From Hafnia alvei (GTDB lineage: Bacteria; Pseudomonadota; Gammaproteobacteria; Enterobacterales; Enterobacteriaceae), in contig NZ_OZ061315.1 of assembly GCF_964063325.1 (NCBI RefSeq), forward strand, positions 3,844,001 through 3,908,000: DNA of 64,000 nt. The letters run 5' to 3'. Both the position numbers and the translations under genes were made by a program. The notes under the pieces are model-generated. The model made no database searches and was not told the origin of the DNA. It worked only from the letters and a program-made list of their open reading frames with translations. Positions 25,362 to 33,213 of the stretch are shown here, one piece after another. Position 1 is the first letter of the stretch. The number at the start of each line of letters is the position of its first letter.

Positions 25362-26252
25362 ATGCCGACACGCCGCTACAGCGCCGATTCGCGCCGAGCC
25401 GAGCTGTTAGAACGTATTGAAAACGACATCCCTTACGCGGTGTCTCTGGCTCTACGAGAAGATTTGGGCGGCGAAGTAGACGCTGACCGTGATATCTCTG
25501 CACAACTATTGCCAAGCGATAGGGAAGCCACCGCCACCATCATCACCCGCGAAGCTGGCGTTTTTTGCGGTGTTCGCTGGTTAGAAGAGGTCTTTCTGCA
25601 ACTAGGGCGGAAAGTCACTATCGAGTGGCAAGTGAAAGATGGTGACGCACTGGTTCCGAACCAATGCCTGTGTAAACTGACCGGCCCTGCCCGCATCCTG
25701 CTGACCGGCGAGAGAACCGCGTTAAACTTTTTACAAACGCTCAGCGGCGTATCGACTACGGTCAGCCACTATGTGAATATTTTAGCCGGAACAAAAACGC
25801 AGCTGCTCGACACGCGGAAAACCATCCCCGGTATGCGCACCGCACTGAAGTATGCGGTATTGTGCGGAGGCGGAAGCAATCATCGCCTTGGGCTTTCAGA
25901 CGCTTTTCTGATTAAAGAAAACCACATCATCGCCGCAGGTTCGATAAAAAAAGCCGTCGAACAAGCATTTTGGATGCATACCGATGTGCCCGTTGAAGTG
26001 GAAGTCGAATCCATCGACGAGCTCAGAGAAGCGCTGGATGCCGGTGCCGATATTATTATGCTGGATAATTTCACCACCGATATGATGCGTGAAGCGGTGG
26101 CGCTAACCGGCGATCTCGCCCAGTTAGAAGTGTCTGGCAATGTGACCGATGAAACGCTGCGCGAGTTTGCTGAGACCGGCGTTGATTTCATTTCAGTCGG
26201 AGCACTCACTAAACATATCAAAGCGCTCGATCTCTCCATGCGCTTTCAGTAA
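25362..26252 (+). CDS. nadC: Nicotinate-nucleotide pyrophosphorylase (quinolinate phosphoribosyltransferase)
   Basis: Third enzyme of de novo NAD synthesis: quinolinate plus PRPP gives nicotinate mononucleotide, CO2 and pyrophosphate. 296 residues, as expected. Active-site motifs are DTRKTIPGMR at 150-159 and GGGSNHRLGLSD at 169-180; EVEVES, MLDNF and ISVGALTKH follow in the type II PRTase barrel. The start ATG at 25362 gives MPTRRYSADSRRAELLERIENDI. It is divergent from ampDE and 181 bases ahead of ppdD, the same order as in E. coli. Confidence 0.97.
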   Translation: MPTRRYSADSRRAELLERIENDIPYAVSLALREDLGGEVDADRDISAQLLPSDREATATIITREAGVFCGVRWLEEVFLQLGRKVTIEWQVKDGDALVPNQCLCKLTGPARILLTGERTALNFLQTLSGVSTTVSHYVNILAGTKTQLLDTRKTIPGMRTALKYAVLCGGGSNHRLGLSDAFLIKENHIIAAGSIKKAVEQAFWMHTDVPVEVEVESIDELREALDAGADIIMLDNFTTDMMREAVALTGDLAQLEVSGNVTDETLREFAETGVDFISVGALTKHIKALDLSMRFQ

Positions 26253-26433
26253 CACCAGGTTAAACCAATAAGCATTCACCCACGCCATATTGCGGCGCTG
26301 TTCGCACTATGGCGTGGAAACCTGTAACAGGTTTGAATTTCTCGTCAATCGCCTTTCCAGTCTTCTCCTTCAGTACTTGGCTACCACCAATGCTCATTGC
26401 ATGCTGCGCTGCACAACACAGCGGAGACTCATC

Positions 26434-26916
26434 ATGCAGCAAACACAGGTTCCTCACTTAATAGCCCACCGCCAAAGCGGCTTTACGCTTATTGAGCTAA
26501 TGGTCGTGATCGCCATCATCGCCATTCTTAGTGCCGCAGGAATTCCAGCGTACCAAAGCTATATTCAAAAAGCGGCGATGACAGATATGTTGCAGGCCAT
26601 GATGCCCTATAAAACGGCGATTGAACTGTGCGCTCTGGAGCAAGGCAGCCTCTCTGAATGCAACATTGGGGCAAGTGGTATTCCCCAAAGCAAAAGTACG
26701 ACGTATGTCAGCACCCTTAACGTGTCCCAAGGCGTTATCACTGCGGTAGGGCAACAGGCGTTAAAAGGACTCACGGCATCGCTCACACCGCAGTTAGACA
26801 GCACGAGCGGCGATCTGAGCTGGCAAAAAAACTGTCAGGCATCAGGTGAAAACAGCTCACTTGTCACCGCCTGCGATCAAGTTCTACGCTTTCCATCCGC
26901 AGGAGACACCCAGTGA
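26434..26916 (+). CDS. ppdD: Prepilin PpdD, type IV pilus major subunit
   Basis: A 160-residue type IVa-like prepilin. Prepilin peptidase motif QSG/FTLIELMVVIAIIAILSAAG at residues 14-33: Gly16, Phe17 and the essential Glu at mature position 5 are all present. The leader is 16 residues, longer than the six of E. coli PpdD, but there is no later Met and CGGAG lies seven bases before ATG 26434. Two cysteines in the middle (ELCALEQG and SECNIG) and two near the C-terminus are typical. It overlaps hofB by four bases, so ppdD-hofB-hofC is one operon. Confidence 0.93.
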   Translation: MQQTQVPHLIAHRQSGFTLIELMVVIAIIAILSAAGIPAYQSYIQKAAMTDMLQAMMPYKTAIELCALEQGSLSECNIGASGIPQSKSTTYVSTLNVSQGVITAVGQQALKGLTASLTPQLDSTSGDLSWQKNCQASGENSSLVTACDQVLRFPSAGDTQ

Positions 26917-28316
26917 ACCGGCTGCATATTGAGCAGCTATGCCACCAATTTGGCTGCGTCATGATTGAAGAAGATAGCCACGCGATTCAGATCGCTGGGC
27001 CTCACACCGTGGCTCCCAGCAAACTCGTTGACGCAATAAAATTCGCCAGCGGGAAATCCGTAGTTTGGCATCGTTGGGGAGTAGCCCAGCTAGAGTCAGC
27101 CCAGCAACATCATGCAACAGCGTTAAACTCGCCAGACGGCACCGGTGATGATGTTAAAACCAAGCAGCTACTGGAATATATTATTCAGCAAGCGCTCAAG
27201 CGAAGAGCCTCTGACATCCACCTTGAACCGAAACTAAACAGCCTAAACGTTCGCCTGCGCATTGACGGCGTATTGCAGCCGCTGCCGCTCCCGAACGGCA
27301 GCGAAACTCTGCGTATTATTCCTCGGCTAAAAGTGATAGCTGAGCTTGATATCGCGGAACGTCGTATTCCACAGGATGGACAACTTAACATCGCGCTAAA
27401 TTCACAGAGCACAACCTTCCGTATTTCTACCCTACCCACTCGGCTCGGTGAAAAAGTGGTGCTGCGTCAGGTTCAAGATGGGGTCCAGCCTTTTGAGCTC
27501 GACGGCTTAGGGTTCGAACCCCGAGCACTTAGCACGTTTAAATCCGCACTGAGCAAACCCCAAGGGCTGATTTTAGTCACAGGACCAACGGGGAGTGGAA
27601 AAACAGCCACGCTTTATAGCAGCCTTAACTATTTACGCTCACCAGAGATCAACATTTGTAGCGTAGAAGATCCGGTTGAGTCACCGCTAGAAGGCGTCAA
27701 CCAAACCGCAATTAATACCAAAGCCGCACTCGGGTTTACCACCGTCCTGCGCGCGCTGCTACGCCAAGACCCTGATGTCATTATGATCGGTGAGATTCGC
27801 GATGCTGAGACGGCTGAGATCGCTGTTAATGCAGCGCAAACCGGTCATCTGGTGCTATCCACACTGCATACCAATTCTGCTAGCGAAACGCTGGTACGTT
27901 TATCTCAGTTGAATGTTAAGCCCTATCTTATCGCCGCCAGCCTGAGCGTTGTTATCGCACAGCGCTTGGTACGCAAGCTCTGTCAGCATTGTCGCCAACG
28001 CGATCTTACCGCTCAAAAACTCCCCCCCAGCCAGTGGCAAGGCGATGAGTTTCATCACTGGATAGCCGCTGGCTGCGAACACTGCTTTAACGGTTACTAT
28101 GGTCGAAAAGCCGTCTACGAAATCCTGCCAATTTCACCCGAGATCCAACTCGCACTGCTCGCTCAAGCCTCCGCTCTAGACATTCACACGCTATCACAGC
28201 AACAGGGCGTTGTATCGCTGTGGCAGGCTGGTCTTCAGCTCGCTCATCGAGGAGAAACCTCGCTGGCAGAAGTCGTGCGTGTATTGGGTGGTCATTATGC
28301 TGACAAGGTACGGTGA
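26913..28316 (+). CDS. hofB: Type IV pilus assembly ATPase HofB (GspE/PilB family)
   Basis: Hexameric cytosolic ATPase that powers pilin extrusion. 467 residues. Walker A GPTGSGKT at 224-231, Walker B DPDVIMIGEIRD at 286-297 and the tetracysteine zinc site (Cys357, Cys360, Cys388, Cys391) are visible; the N-terminal GspE domain is short, as in E. coli HofB. Start GTG overlaps the ppdD stop (GTGA), giving translational coupling. hofC follows after six bases. Compared with PilB the protein lacks part of the N1 domain. Confidence 0.93.
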   Translation: MNRLHIEQLCHQFGCVMIEEDSHAIQIAGPHTVAPSKLVDAIKFASGKSVVWHRWGVAQLESAQQHHATALNSPDGTGDDVKTKQLLEYIIQQALKRRASDIHLEPKLNSLNVRLRIDGVLQPLPLPNGSETLRIIPRLKVIAELDIAERRIPQDGQLNIALNSQSTTFRISTLPTRLGEKVVLRQVQDGVQPFELDGLGFEPRALSTFKSALSKPQGLILVTGPTGSGKTATLYSSLNYLRSPEINICSVEDPVESPLEGVNQTAINTKAALGFTTVLRALLRQDPDVIMIGEIRDAETAEIAVNAAQTGHLVLSTLHTNSASETLVRLSQLNVKPYLIAASLSVVIAQRLVRKLCQHCRQRDLTAQKLPPSQWQGDEFHHWIAAGCEHCFNGYYGRKAVYEILPISPEIQLALLAQASALDIHTLSQQQGVVSLWQAGLQLAHRGETSLAEVVRVLGGHYADKVR

Positions 28317-28322
28317 AAACAG

Positions 28323-29519
28323 ATGACTTATGCGCTCTTTACATGGTTAGCGATAGACCCAGCGCAGCAATTGCTAACGGGCGTCTGTCTCGCAAAGCAA
28401 AAAGAACAGGCACTTTTTCAGCTACAGATACAGGGGCTCATACCACTGAAAATGCAGCGGCAGTATCGCCTGCGTCCTTTAGCGTGGAAGAATACAGATT
28501 GCATTCACTCCATCGAACAGCTAGCAACACTACTGCATGCGGAATTGCCTTTGGCTAAATGCCTATTGATGCTGTCAGAAGATCATCCACATCGCCATTG
28601 GCGGTGTTTACTTCAACGACTCGCGCAGCAGGTTAGTATGGGTATTCCTCTGTCAGAGGCGCTGGTCACGTTCCCAGATATCTTTCCTCCTATGTATAGC
28701 AAAACCATTGCCACGGCAGAATTGACAGGACGGCTGGATCAAAGCTGTTTCGCGCTGGCAGAGCAACAGAAGCGCCAAGCCGAGCTCAAGGCCAAGATCG
28801 GCAAAGCGTTGCGCTACCCCGCTCTCTTACTCAGCGTCACACTCATTGTGATCGTCATTATGCTAGTTTGGGTATTGCCACAATTTTCCGATCTCTATCG
28901 AAGTTTTAATGCCCCCTTGCCTGCATTCACGCGTGCATTGATGGCTTGCTCTCAGGTGCTGATTCAGCATGCGCCGTCGATTATTGGGATTATCTCTTCG
29001 GCAGTGCTTCTGACGCTATGGCGTTATCAGCGTTCGCCGTCATTCCGAATTCAAACACAGCGAATGTTATTACGGTTGCCCATCATCGGTCGTTTGATAT
29101 CAACAGCAAATCTTAGCCAACTTTTTTTCAGCCTCACTATGACCCAACAGGCAGGATTACCGCTGTTGAAAGGGCTAGAAAATGCGACTCAGGCGCAGCA
29201 GAATCCTATTTTTCGGCAGGCGGTCGAAAATGTGAGCCAGAATTTACAACAGGGAGATGCCCTAAGCTTGGCAATAAAGCAGCAGTCAGTATTTCCAACA
29301 CTGTGTTTTCAACTGATACGGGTGGGTGAAGAATCCGGTGGGCTTGACCACATGATGTCGCGCTTGGCACAGCATTATCAGCATCAAGCTAATAGCCTGA
29401 GCGACGCGCTGGCGCAGATGATAGAACCCATCATGATGGTAATTATGGGGATTGTGGTCGGTGGCTTAGTGCTTGCAATGTATCTCCCGATTTTTCAACT
29501 GGGCAATGTATTGCAATAA
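28323..29519 (+). CDS. hofC: Type IV pilus inner-membrane platform protein HofC (GspF/PilC family)
   Basis: Polytopic platform protein of the pilus motor, 398 residues. Two GspF repeats are visible: the first cytosolic domain ends with KIGKALRYPALLLSVTLIVIVIMLVWVLPQF (the first TM region), the second repeat carries QQAGLPLLKGLE and ends in EPIMMVIMGIVVGGLVLAMYLPIFQLGNV, the usual C-terminal TM. Six bases separate it from hofB. Other pilus genes (outer-membrane secretin hofQ, gspO-type peptidase) must lie elsewhere, as in E. coli. Confidence 0.92.
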   Translation: MTYALFTWLAIDPAQQLLTGVCLAKQKEQALFQLQIQGLIPLKMQRQYRLRPLAWKNTDCIHSIEQLATLLHAELPLAKCLLMLSEDHPHRHWRCLLQRLAQQVSMGIPLSEALVTFPDIFPPMYSKTIATAELTGRLDQSCFALAEQQKRQAELKAKIGKALRYPALLLSVTLIVIVIMLVWVLPQFSDLYRSFNAPLPAFTRALMACSQVLIQHAPSIIGIISSAVLLTLWRYQRSPSFRIQTQRMLLRLPIIGRLISTANLSQLFFSLTMTQQAGLPLLKGLENATQAQQNPIFRQAVENVSQNLQQGDALSLAIKQQSVFPTLCFQLIRVGEESGGLDHMMSRLAQHYQHQANSLSDALAQMIEPIMMVIMGIVVGGLVLAMYLPIFQLGNVLQ

Positions 29520-29554
29520 GAAATGATAACGGGCAAAGAAGGCATAAAACAAAA

Positions 29555-29582
29555 CAGCCACTCTGTATCAACAGAATGGCTG
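29555..29582 (-). terminator. Terminator of guaC (between hofC and guaC)
   Basis: Stem CAGCCACTCTGT / ACAGAATGGCTG with one mismatch and an ATCA loop. On the minus strand it runs into TTTTGTTTT, so it stops guaC; hofC, convergent, may use it too. Confidence 0.7.
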
Positions 29583-29598
29583 CATTTAGAGTGCTAAC

Positions 29599-30645
29599 TT
29601 AGTTGGAACCGTAAACGCGGTTTTCCTGCTCCGCAACGCGGATAAAGGTCGTGCGCTTGGTTAGCTCTTTCAAGCGCTCTGCGCCAACGTAGGTACAAGC
29701 TGAACGTAGGCCACCCAAGATATCACGAACGGTGTTATCTACCGGGCCACGCAGCGGGAGACGCACGGTTTTACCTTCTGCTGCACGGTAGCCCGCAACA
29801 CCGCCAACGTGACGATTCATGGCAGACTCAGAGCTCATGCCATAGAACAACATGAACTTATCACCGCTTTCGTCTTCAACGACACGGCCTTCGCATTCAT
29901 CATGCCCTGCCAGCATCCCACCCAGCATCACGAAATCAGCACCACCGCCGAAAGCTTTAGCCACATCACCCGGCACGGTGCAACCACCGTCGGATACAAT
30001 TTGCCCACCCAGACCATGCGCAGCATCGGCACACTCAATCACGGCGGACAGCTGTGGATAACCAACGCCGGTTTTCACACGCGTGGTACACACGGAGCCC
30101 GGACCGATGCCGACTTTTACAATGTCTGCGCCGGACAAAATCAGCTCTTCGACCATTTCACCGGTAACAACGTTACCCGCACAAATCACTTTATCTGGGC
30201 ATGCTTCACGCGCTTTACGCAGGAAGGCCACGAAGTGCTCTGAATAACCATTAGCAACGTCAATACAGATAAACTTCAGCGATGGGGATAAGGCCAGAAT
30301 CTGCTTCATCTTCAGGAAGTCAGCTTCAGAGGTACCGGTAGAAACCATAACATGACGCAGTACGCTTTCAGACGAACGCTGAACGAACTGCTGCCACTGT
30401 TCTACGGTGTAATGTTTGTGAACTGCGGTCAGCACATCGAAAGAAGCGAGCGCTTCTGCCATGCGGAAAGTGCCTACCGTGTCCATATTGGCTGCGATAA
30501 CCGGAACGCCGGACCACTTCCATCCTGAATGCTTAAAGGTGTACTCACGCTCAAGCTCAACTTCAGAACGGCTTTTTAAGGTTGAACGCTTAGGGCGGAT
30601 CAGGACATCTTTAAAGCCTAACTTCAGATCTTCTTCAATACGCAT
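29599..30645 (-). CDS. guaC: GMP reductase
   Basis: NADPH-dependent reductive deamination of GMP to IMP in purine interconversion. 348 residues from ATG 30645 (MRIEEDLKLGFKDVLIRPKRS), the E. coli start; the open frame extends 15 codons upstream without support. The catalytic cysteine is in GIGPGSVCTTRVKTGVGYP, the IMP/GMP-phosphate loop is VSDGGCT..GDVAKAFGGGADFVMLGG, and the NADPH region SSESAMNRHVGGVAGYRAAEG follows. Convergent with hofC. Confidence 0.97.
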   Translation of the reverse strand: MRIEEDLKLGFKDVLIRPKRSTLKSRSEVELEREYTFKHSGWKWSGVPVIAANMDTVGTFRMAEALASFDVLTAVHKHYTVEQWQQFVQRSSESVLRHVMVSTGTSEADFLKMKQILALSPSLKFICIDVANGYSEHFVAFLRKAREACPDKVICAGNVVTGEMVEELILSGADIVKVGIGPGSVCTTRVKTGVGYPQLSAVIECADAAHGLGGQIVSDGGCTVPGDVAKAFGGGADFVMLGGMLAGHDECEGRVVEDESGDKFMLFYGMSSESAMNRHVGGVAGYRAAEGKTVRLPLRGPVDNTVRDILGGLRSACTYVGAERLKELTKRTTFIRVAEQENRVYGSN

Positions 30646-31039
30646 GTGTTTGGTTTCCTGGTTAACGGCGACGATTCGCAGGGAATGCAATCATACAAAC
30701 GATTGGCTGTTGCATGACGCCAGTTCCAGTGACGTTATCATACGCAAGAATTCCACCTCGACAAGACTGCTTTTTCATCAAAATTTAGGTTACACTCCCA
30801 TAAATTTATCCGAGCCAGTTCCTCCCTTCCAGATCACATTTTTCTGCATAAAAAAGCGTAAACCTTACAACTCTGCCTGTTTTTTTCTCAAAATAGTCGA
30901 GCCAATAAGATCCTTGCTTGCACTTGGCGCTAGGACCATTATGATTCGCATGGCATTTATTTCTCGCACCCATAGTGGGTTAATTAAGGTGTTAGTCAGC
31001 AAGCATTGATGCGCTAATTTGCTATGAAAAGGTGGCATG
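30646..31039. other. guaC-coaE divergent intergenic region
   Basis: About 390 bases between the divergent genes guaC and coaE. It must hold both promoters. A 22-codon open frame near 30941-31009 has no recognisable product. I see no repeat or RNA gene. Confidence 0.4.
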
Positions 31040-31663
31040 ATGACCTATATCGTTGCATTAACCGGAGGGATCGGCAGTGGTAAAAGCACTGTCGCGGATG
31101 CGTTCAGTCAGTTGGGCGTTCCCGTTGTTGATGCCGACGTCATTGCCAGGCAGGTTGTCGCCGTTGGCGCTCCCGCGCTACAAAAAATTGCCGCACATTT
31201 CGGTCAAAAAATATTGCTGGATGATGGCTCATTAAATCGGGCATTGCTGCGAGAAATTATTTTTAATCAACCGCAGGAAAAAATGTGGCTCAATAGCCTG
31301 CTGCATCCCATGATTCATCAAGAGACGCAGCGTCAACTGACCACGATTGATACCCCTTATGCTTTATGGGTGGTTCCTCTGCTGATTGAAAATGGATTAA
31401 CTCAACGAGCGCAGCGCGTCTTGGTAGTTGACGTTGATCCTGAAGTACAGCTTCAGCGGACGATGGCTCGCGACGGTGTTTCTCGCGAACAAGCCGCAAA
31501 CATTTTGGCAGCCCAGGCCACACGTGCACAGCGTTTAGCCTATGCTGATGATATTATTGAGAACAGCGGTAGCCCTGAAACCATCGCGCCGCGCGTTGCC
31601 TCACTGCATCGTCACTATCTAGATCTGGCGGCAGCGACCCAACAGGATCCACACCATGAGTGA
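31040..31663 (+). CDS. coaE: Dephospho-CoA kinase
   Basis: Last step of coenzyme A synthesis: ATP-dependent phosphorylation of the 3'-hydroxyl of dephospho-CoA. 207 residues; the P-loop GGIGSGKST is at residues 9-17 and the lid region around RDGVSREQAANILAAQ is conserved. Two adjacent ATGs (31037 and 31040); I take the second, seven bases from AAGG. The last bases overlap zapD by eight, so coaE-zapD-yacG form one operon, the E. coli order. Confidence 0.96.
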   Translation: MTYIVALTGGIGSGKSTVADAFSQLGVPVVDADVIARQVVAVGAPALQKIAAHFGQKILLDDGSLNRALLREIIFNQPQEKMWLNSLLHPMIHQETQRQLTTIDTPYALWVVPLLIENGLTQRAQRVLVVDVDPEVQLQRTMARDGVSREQAANILAAQATRAQRLAYADDIIENSGSPETIAPRVASLHRHYLDLAAATQQDPHHE

Positions 31664-32408
31664 TACATCTACGACTGTTTTGTTTGAACATCCGCTAAAT
31701 GAAAAGATGCGTACTTGGCTACGAATCGATTTCTTACTTCAGCAATTACAGCAACATAGACATCTACAAGATATCACTGGCGCTCTCGCCTTTTTTCGTA
31801 CCACGGCCGATCTGCTCGATGTATTGGAGCGCGGCGAAGTGCGCACCGAGCTATTAAAAGAGCTTGAACGCCAACAGCGTAAACTGTTGCAATGGACTGA
31901 AGTTCCCGGCGTCGATCAGGAGATGATCCGCCAATTACGTAACCAACTGAAAAATCAGGCCGCCACATTGATGGCTGCGCCGCGTATTGGCCAACAGCTG
32001 CGTGAAGATCGTCTCATCGCCTTGGTTCGTCAGCGTTTGGGTATCCCCGGTGGTTGCTGTAGTTTTGACCTTCCTACACTGCACATTTGGCTGCATCAGC
32101 CGCAAGAAGTCCGCGACGAACTGGTCGATTCTTGGCTCACTTCCCTTGAACCATTATCCGCAACGCTGACGTTAATCCTAAACTTAATCCGTAACTCTGG
32201 CGTTTTTAAACCGATGATCAGTCTCAACGGTTTTTATCAGGATAACGCGGAAGATGCCGATCTGCTGCGAATGAATATTGCTTTGAATTTGCAGGTGTAC
32301 CCGCAAGTTTCCGGGCACAAAACCCGTTTTGCGATCCGCTTCTTACCACTTGATAGTGAGCAGGGTTCTGTTCCAGAACGTTTGCAGTTTGAACTAGCCT
32401 GCTGCTAA
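31656..32408 (+). CDS. zapD: Cell division protein ZapD
   Basis: FtsZ-bundling protein that stabilises the Z-ring by binding the FtsZ C-terminal tail. 250 residues, close to E. coli ZapD: VLFEHPLNEKMRTWLRI near the N-terminus, ERGEVRTELLKELERQQRKL, and SIPGGCCSFDLPTLHIW-type motif (here GIPGGCCSFDLPTLHIW) in the beta domain. Ends in the conserved FELACC. Overlaps coaE by eight bases and is followed by yacG after 65 bases. Its partner ftsZ is also in this window (37817). Confidence 0.96.
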   Translation: MSDTSTTVLFEHPLNEKMRTWLRIDFLLQQLQQHRHLQDITGALAFFRTTADLLDVLERGEVRTELLKELERQQRKLLQWTEVPGVDQEMIRQLRNQLKNQAATLMAAPRIGQQLREDRLIALVRQRLGIPGGCCSFDLPTLHIWLHQPQEVRDELVDSWLTSLEPLSATLTLILNLIRNSGVFKPMISLNGFYQDNAEDADLLRMNIALNLQVYPQVSGHKTRFAIRFLPLDSEQGSVPERLQFELACC

Positions 32409-32473
32409 AAATGGACTAAAGGCTCACAACGCTGAAGCGTTCTCAAAAAAGTGAGCACGAAAGGAAATAGAAA

Positions 32474-32668
32474 ATGAAAGATGAAGTAATGACGGTGAAC
32501 TGCCCTATCTGCGGCAAATCCGTAATTTGGGGTGAGCAAAGCCCTTATCGTCCATTCTGCTGCAAACGCTGCCAGCTGATTGATCTTGGCGAATGGGCGG
32601 ATGAAGAGAAGCGCATTCCGAGTAATCCAGATCTTTCAGAAAGTGATGACTGGAGTGAAGAGCAGTAA
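32474..32668 (+). CDS. yacG: DNA gyrase inhibitor YacG
   Basis: A 64-residue zinc protein that binds the C-terminal part of GyrB and inhibits gyrase. Zinc ligands are Cys10, Cys13, Cys29 and Cys33 (C-x2-C-x15-C-x3-C), followed by an acidic disordered tail (SESDDWSEEQ). ATG 32474 has AAGGA nine bases upstream; a later ATG (codon 6) would also keep the zinc site. Third gene of coaE-zapD-yacG. Confidence 0.95.
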   Translation: MKDEVMTVNCPICGKSVIWGEQSPYRPFCCKRCQLIDLGEWADEEKRIPSNPDLSESDDWSEEQ

Positions 32669-32677
32669 TGCGTTCAC

Positions 32678-32697
32678 AGGCGTAGGTTTTCCTACGC
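32678..32697. terminator. Hairpin between convergent yacG and mutT
   Basis: Perfect 8-bp stem GGCGTAGG / CCTACGCC with a TTTT loop. The T runs outside the stem are weak, but the position between convergent genes fits a terminator. Confidence 0.6.
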
Positions 32698-32717
32698 CAT
32701 CTAAGTTTCGTTAAGTG

Positions 32718-33113
32718 TTAAGCCTTGTTAAGCTGTTCGATAACCGGCTTGTTAGGCTCGGGAAACTCTTCAGCTTTCAGCTGATGCTGGTGCACCCAAC
32801 GCATTGGCTGGCCCTCTCGCCCGTATGGCGTGTTATTCCAACACTTAACCAAGTAGAAATAGAGCGTGACAATACGGTCGCTAAAACGATGATCCAGCTG
32901 GTACAGCAGTTCACTGTCCAATACTTCAATCCCCGTCTCTTCTAATAACTCACGCTGCAATCCCTGAACTGGACTCTCATTAACCTCAATTTTTCCGCCG
33001 GGAAACTCCCACAGGCCGGATAAATGTGAGTCGCTGCCACGCTGAGTAATGAAAATCTCCCCTTCGTCATTGCGAATAATACCCACTGCAATGTGCAAAT
33101 GTTTCAGGCTCAT
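32718..33113 (-). CDS. mutT: 8-oxo-dGTP diphosphatase MutT
   Basis: Antimutator hydrolase that removes 8-oxo-dGTP from the nucleotide pool, preventing A:T to C:G transversions. 131 residues. The Nudix box G-x5-E-x7-REU-x-EE-x-GU is complete at residues 40-62 (GKIEVNE...RELLEETGI), and GLWEFPGG precedes it. It is downstream of secA in the same direction, as in E. coli secM-secA-mutT, with a terminator-like hairpin in between. Confidence 0.97.
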   Translation of the reverse strand: MSLKHLHIAVGIIRNDEGEIFITQRGSDSHLSGLWEFPGGKIEVNESPVQGLQRELLEETGIEVLDSELLYQLDHRFSDRIVTLYFYLVKCWNNTPYGREGQPMRWVHQHQLKAEEFPEPNKPVIEQLNKA

Positions 33114-33158
33114 AGCTTATTCCTTCTGATGACATTCTTACCTGATAAGGTAAGAAAA

Positions 33159-33184
33159 AGGGACACGCCAAAGCGTATCCCTTG
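33159..33184 (-). terminator. Terminator downstream of secA
   Basis: Stem AAGGGATACGC / GCGTGTCCCTT (minus strand; one G-U pair) with a four-base loop followed by TTTCTTAC. A second small hairpin, TTCTTACC/GGTAAGAA at 33137-33158, follows directly. Confidence 0.75.
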
Positions 33185-33213
33185 ATAACAATGATGTTCA
33201 CAGCGTTAAATGA

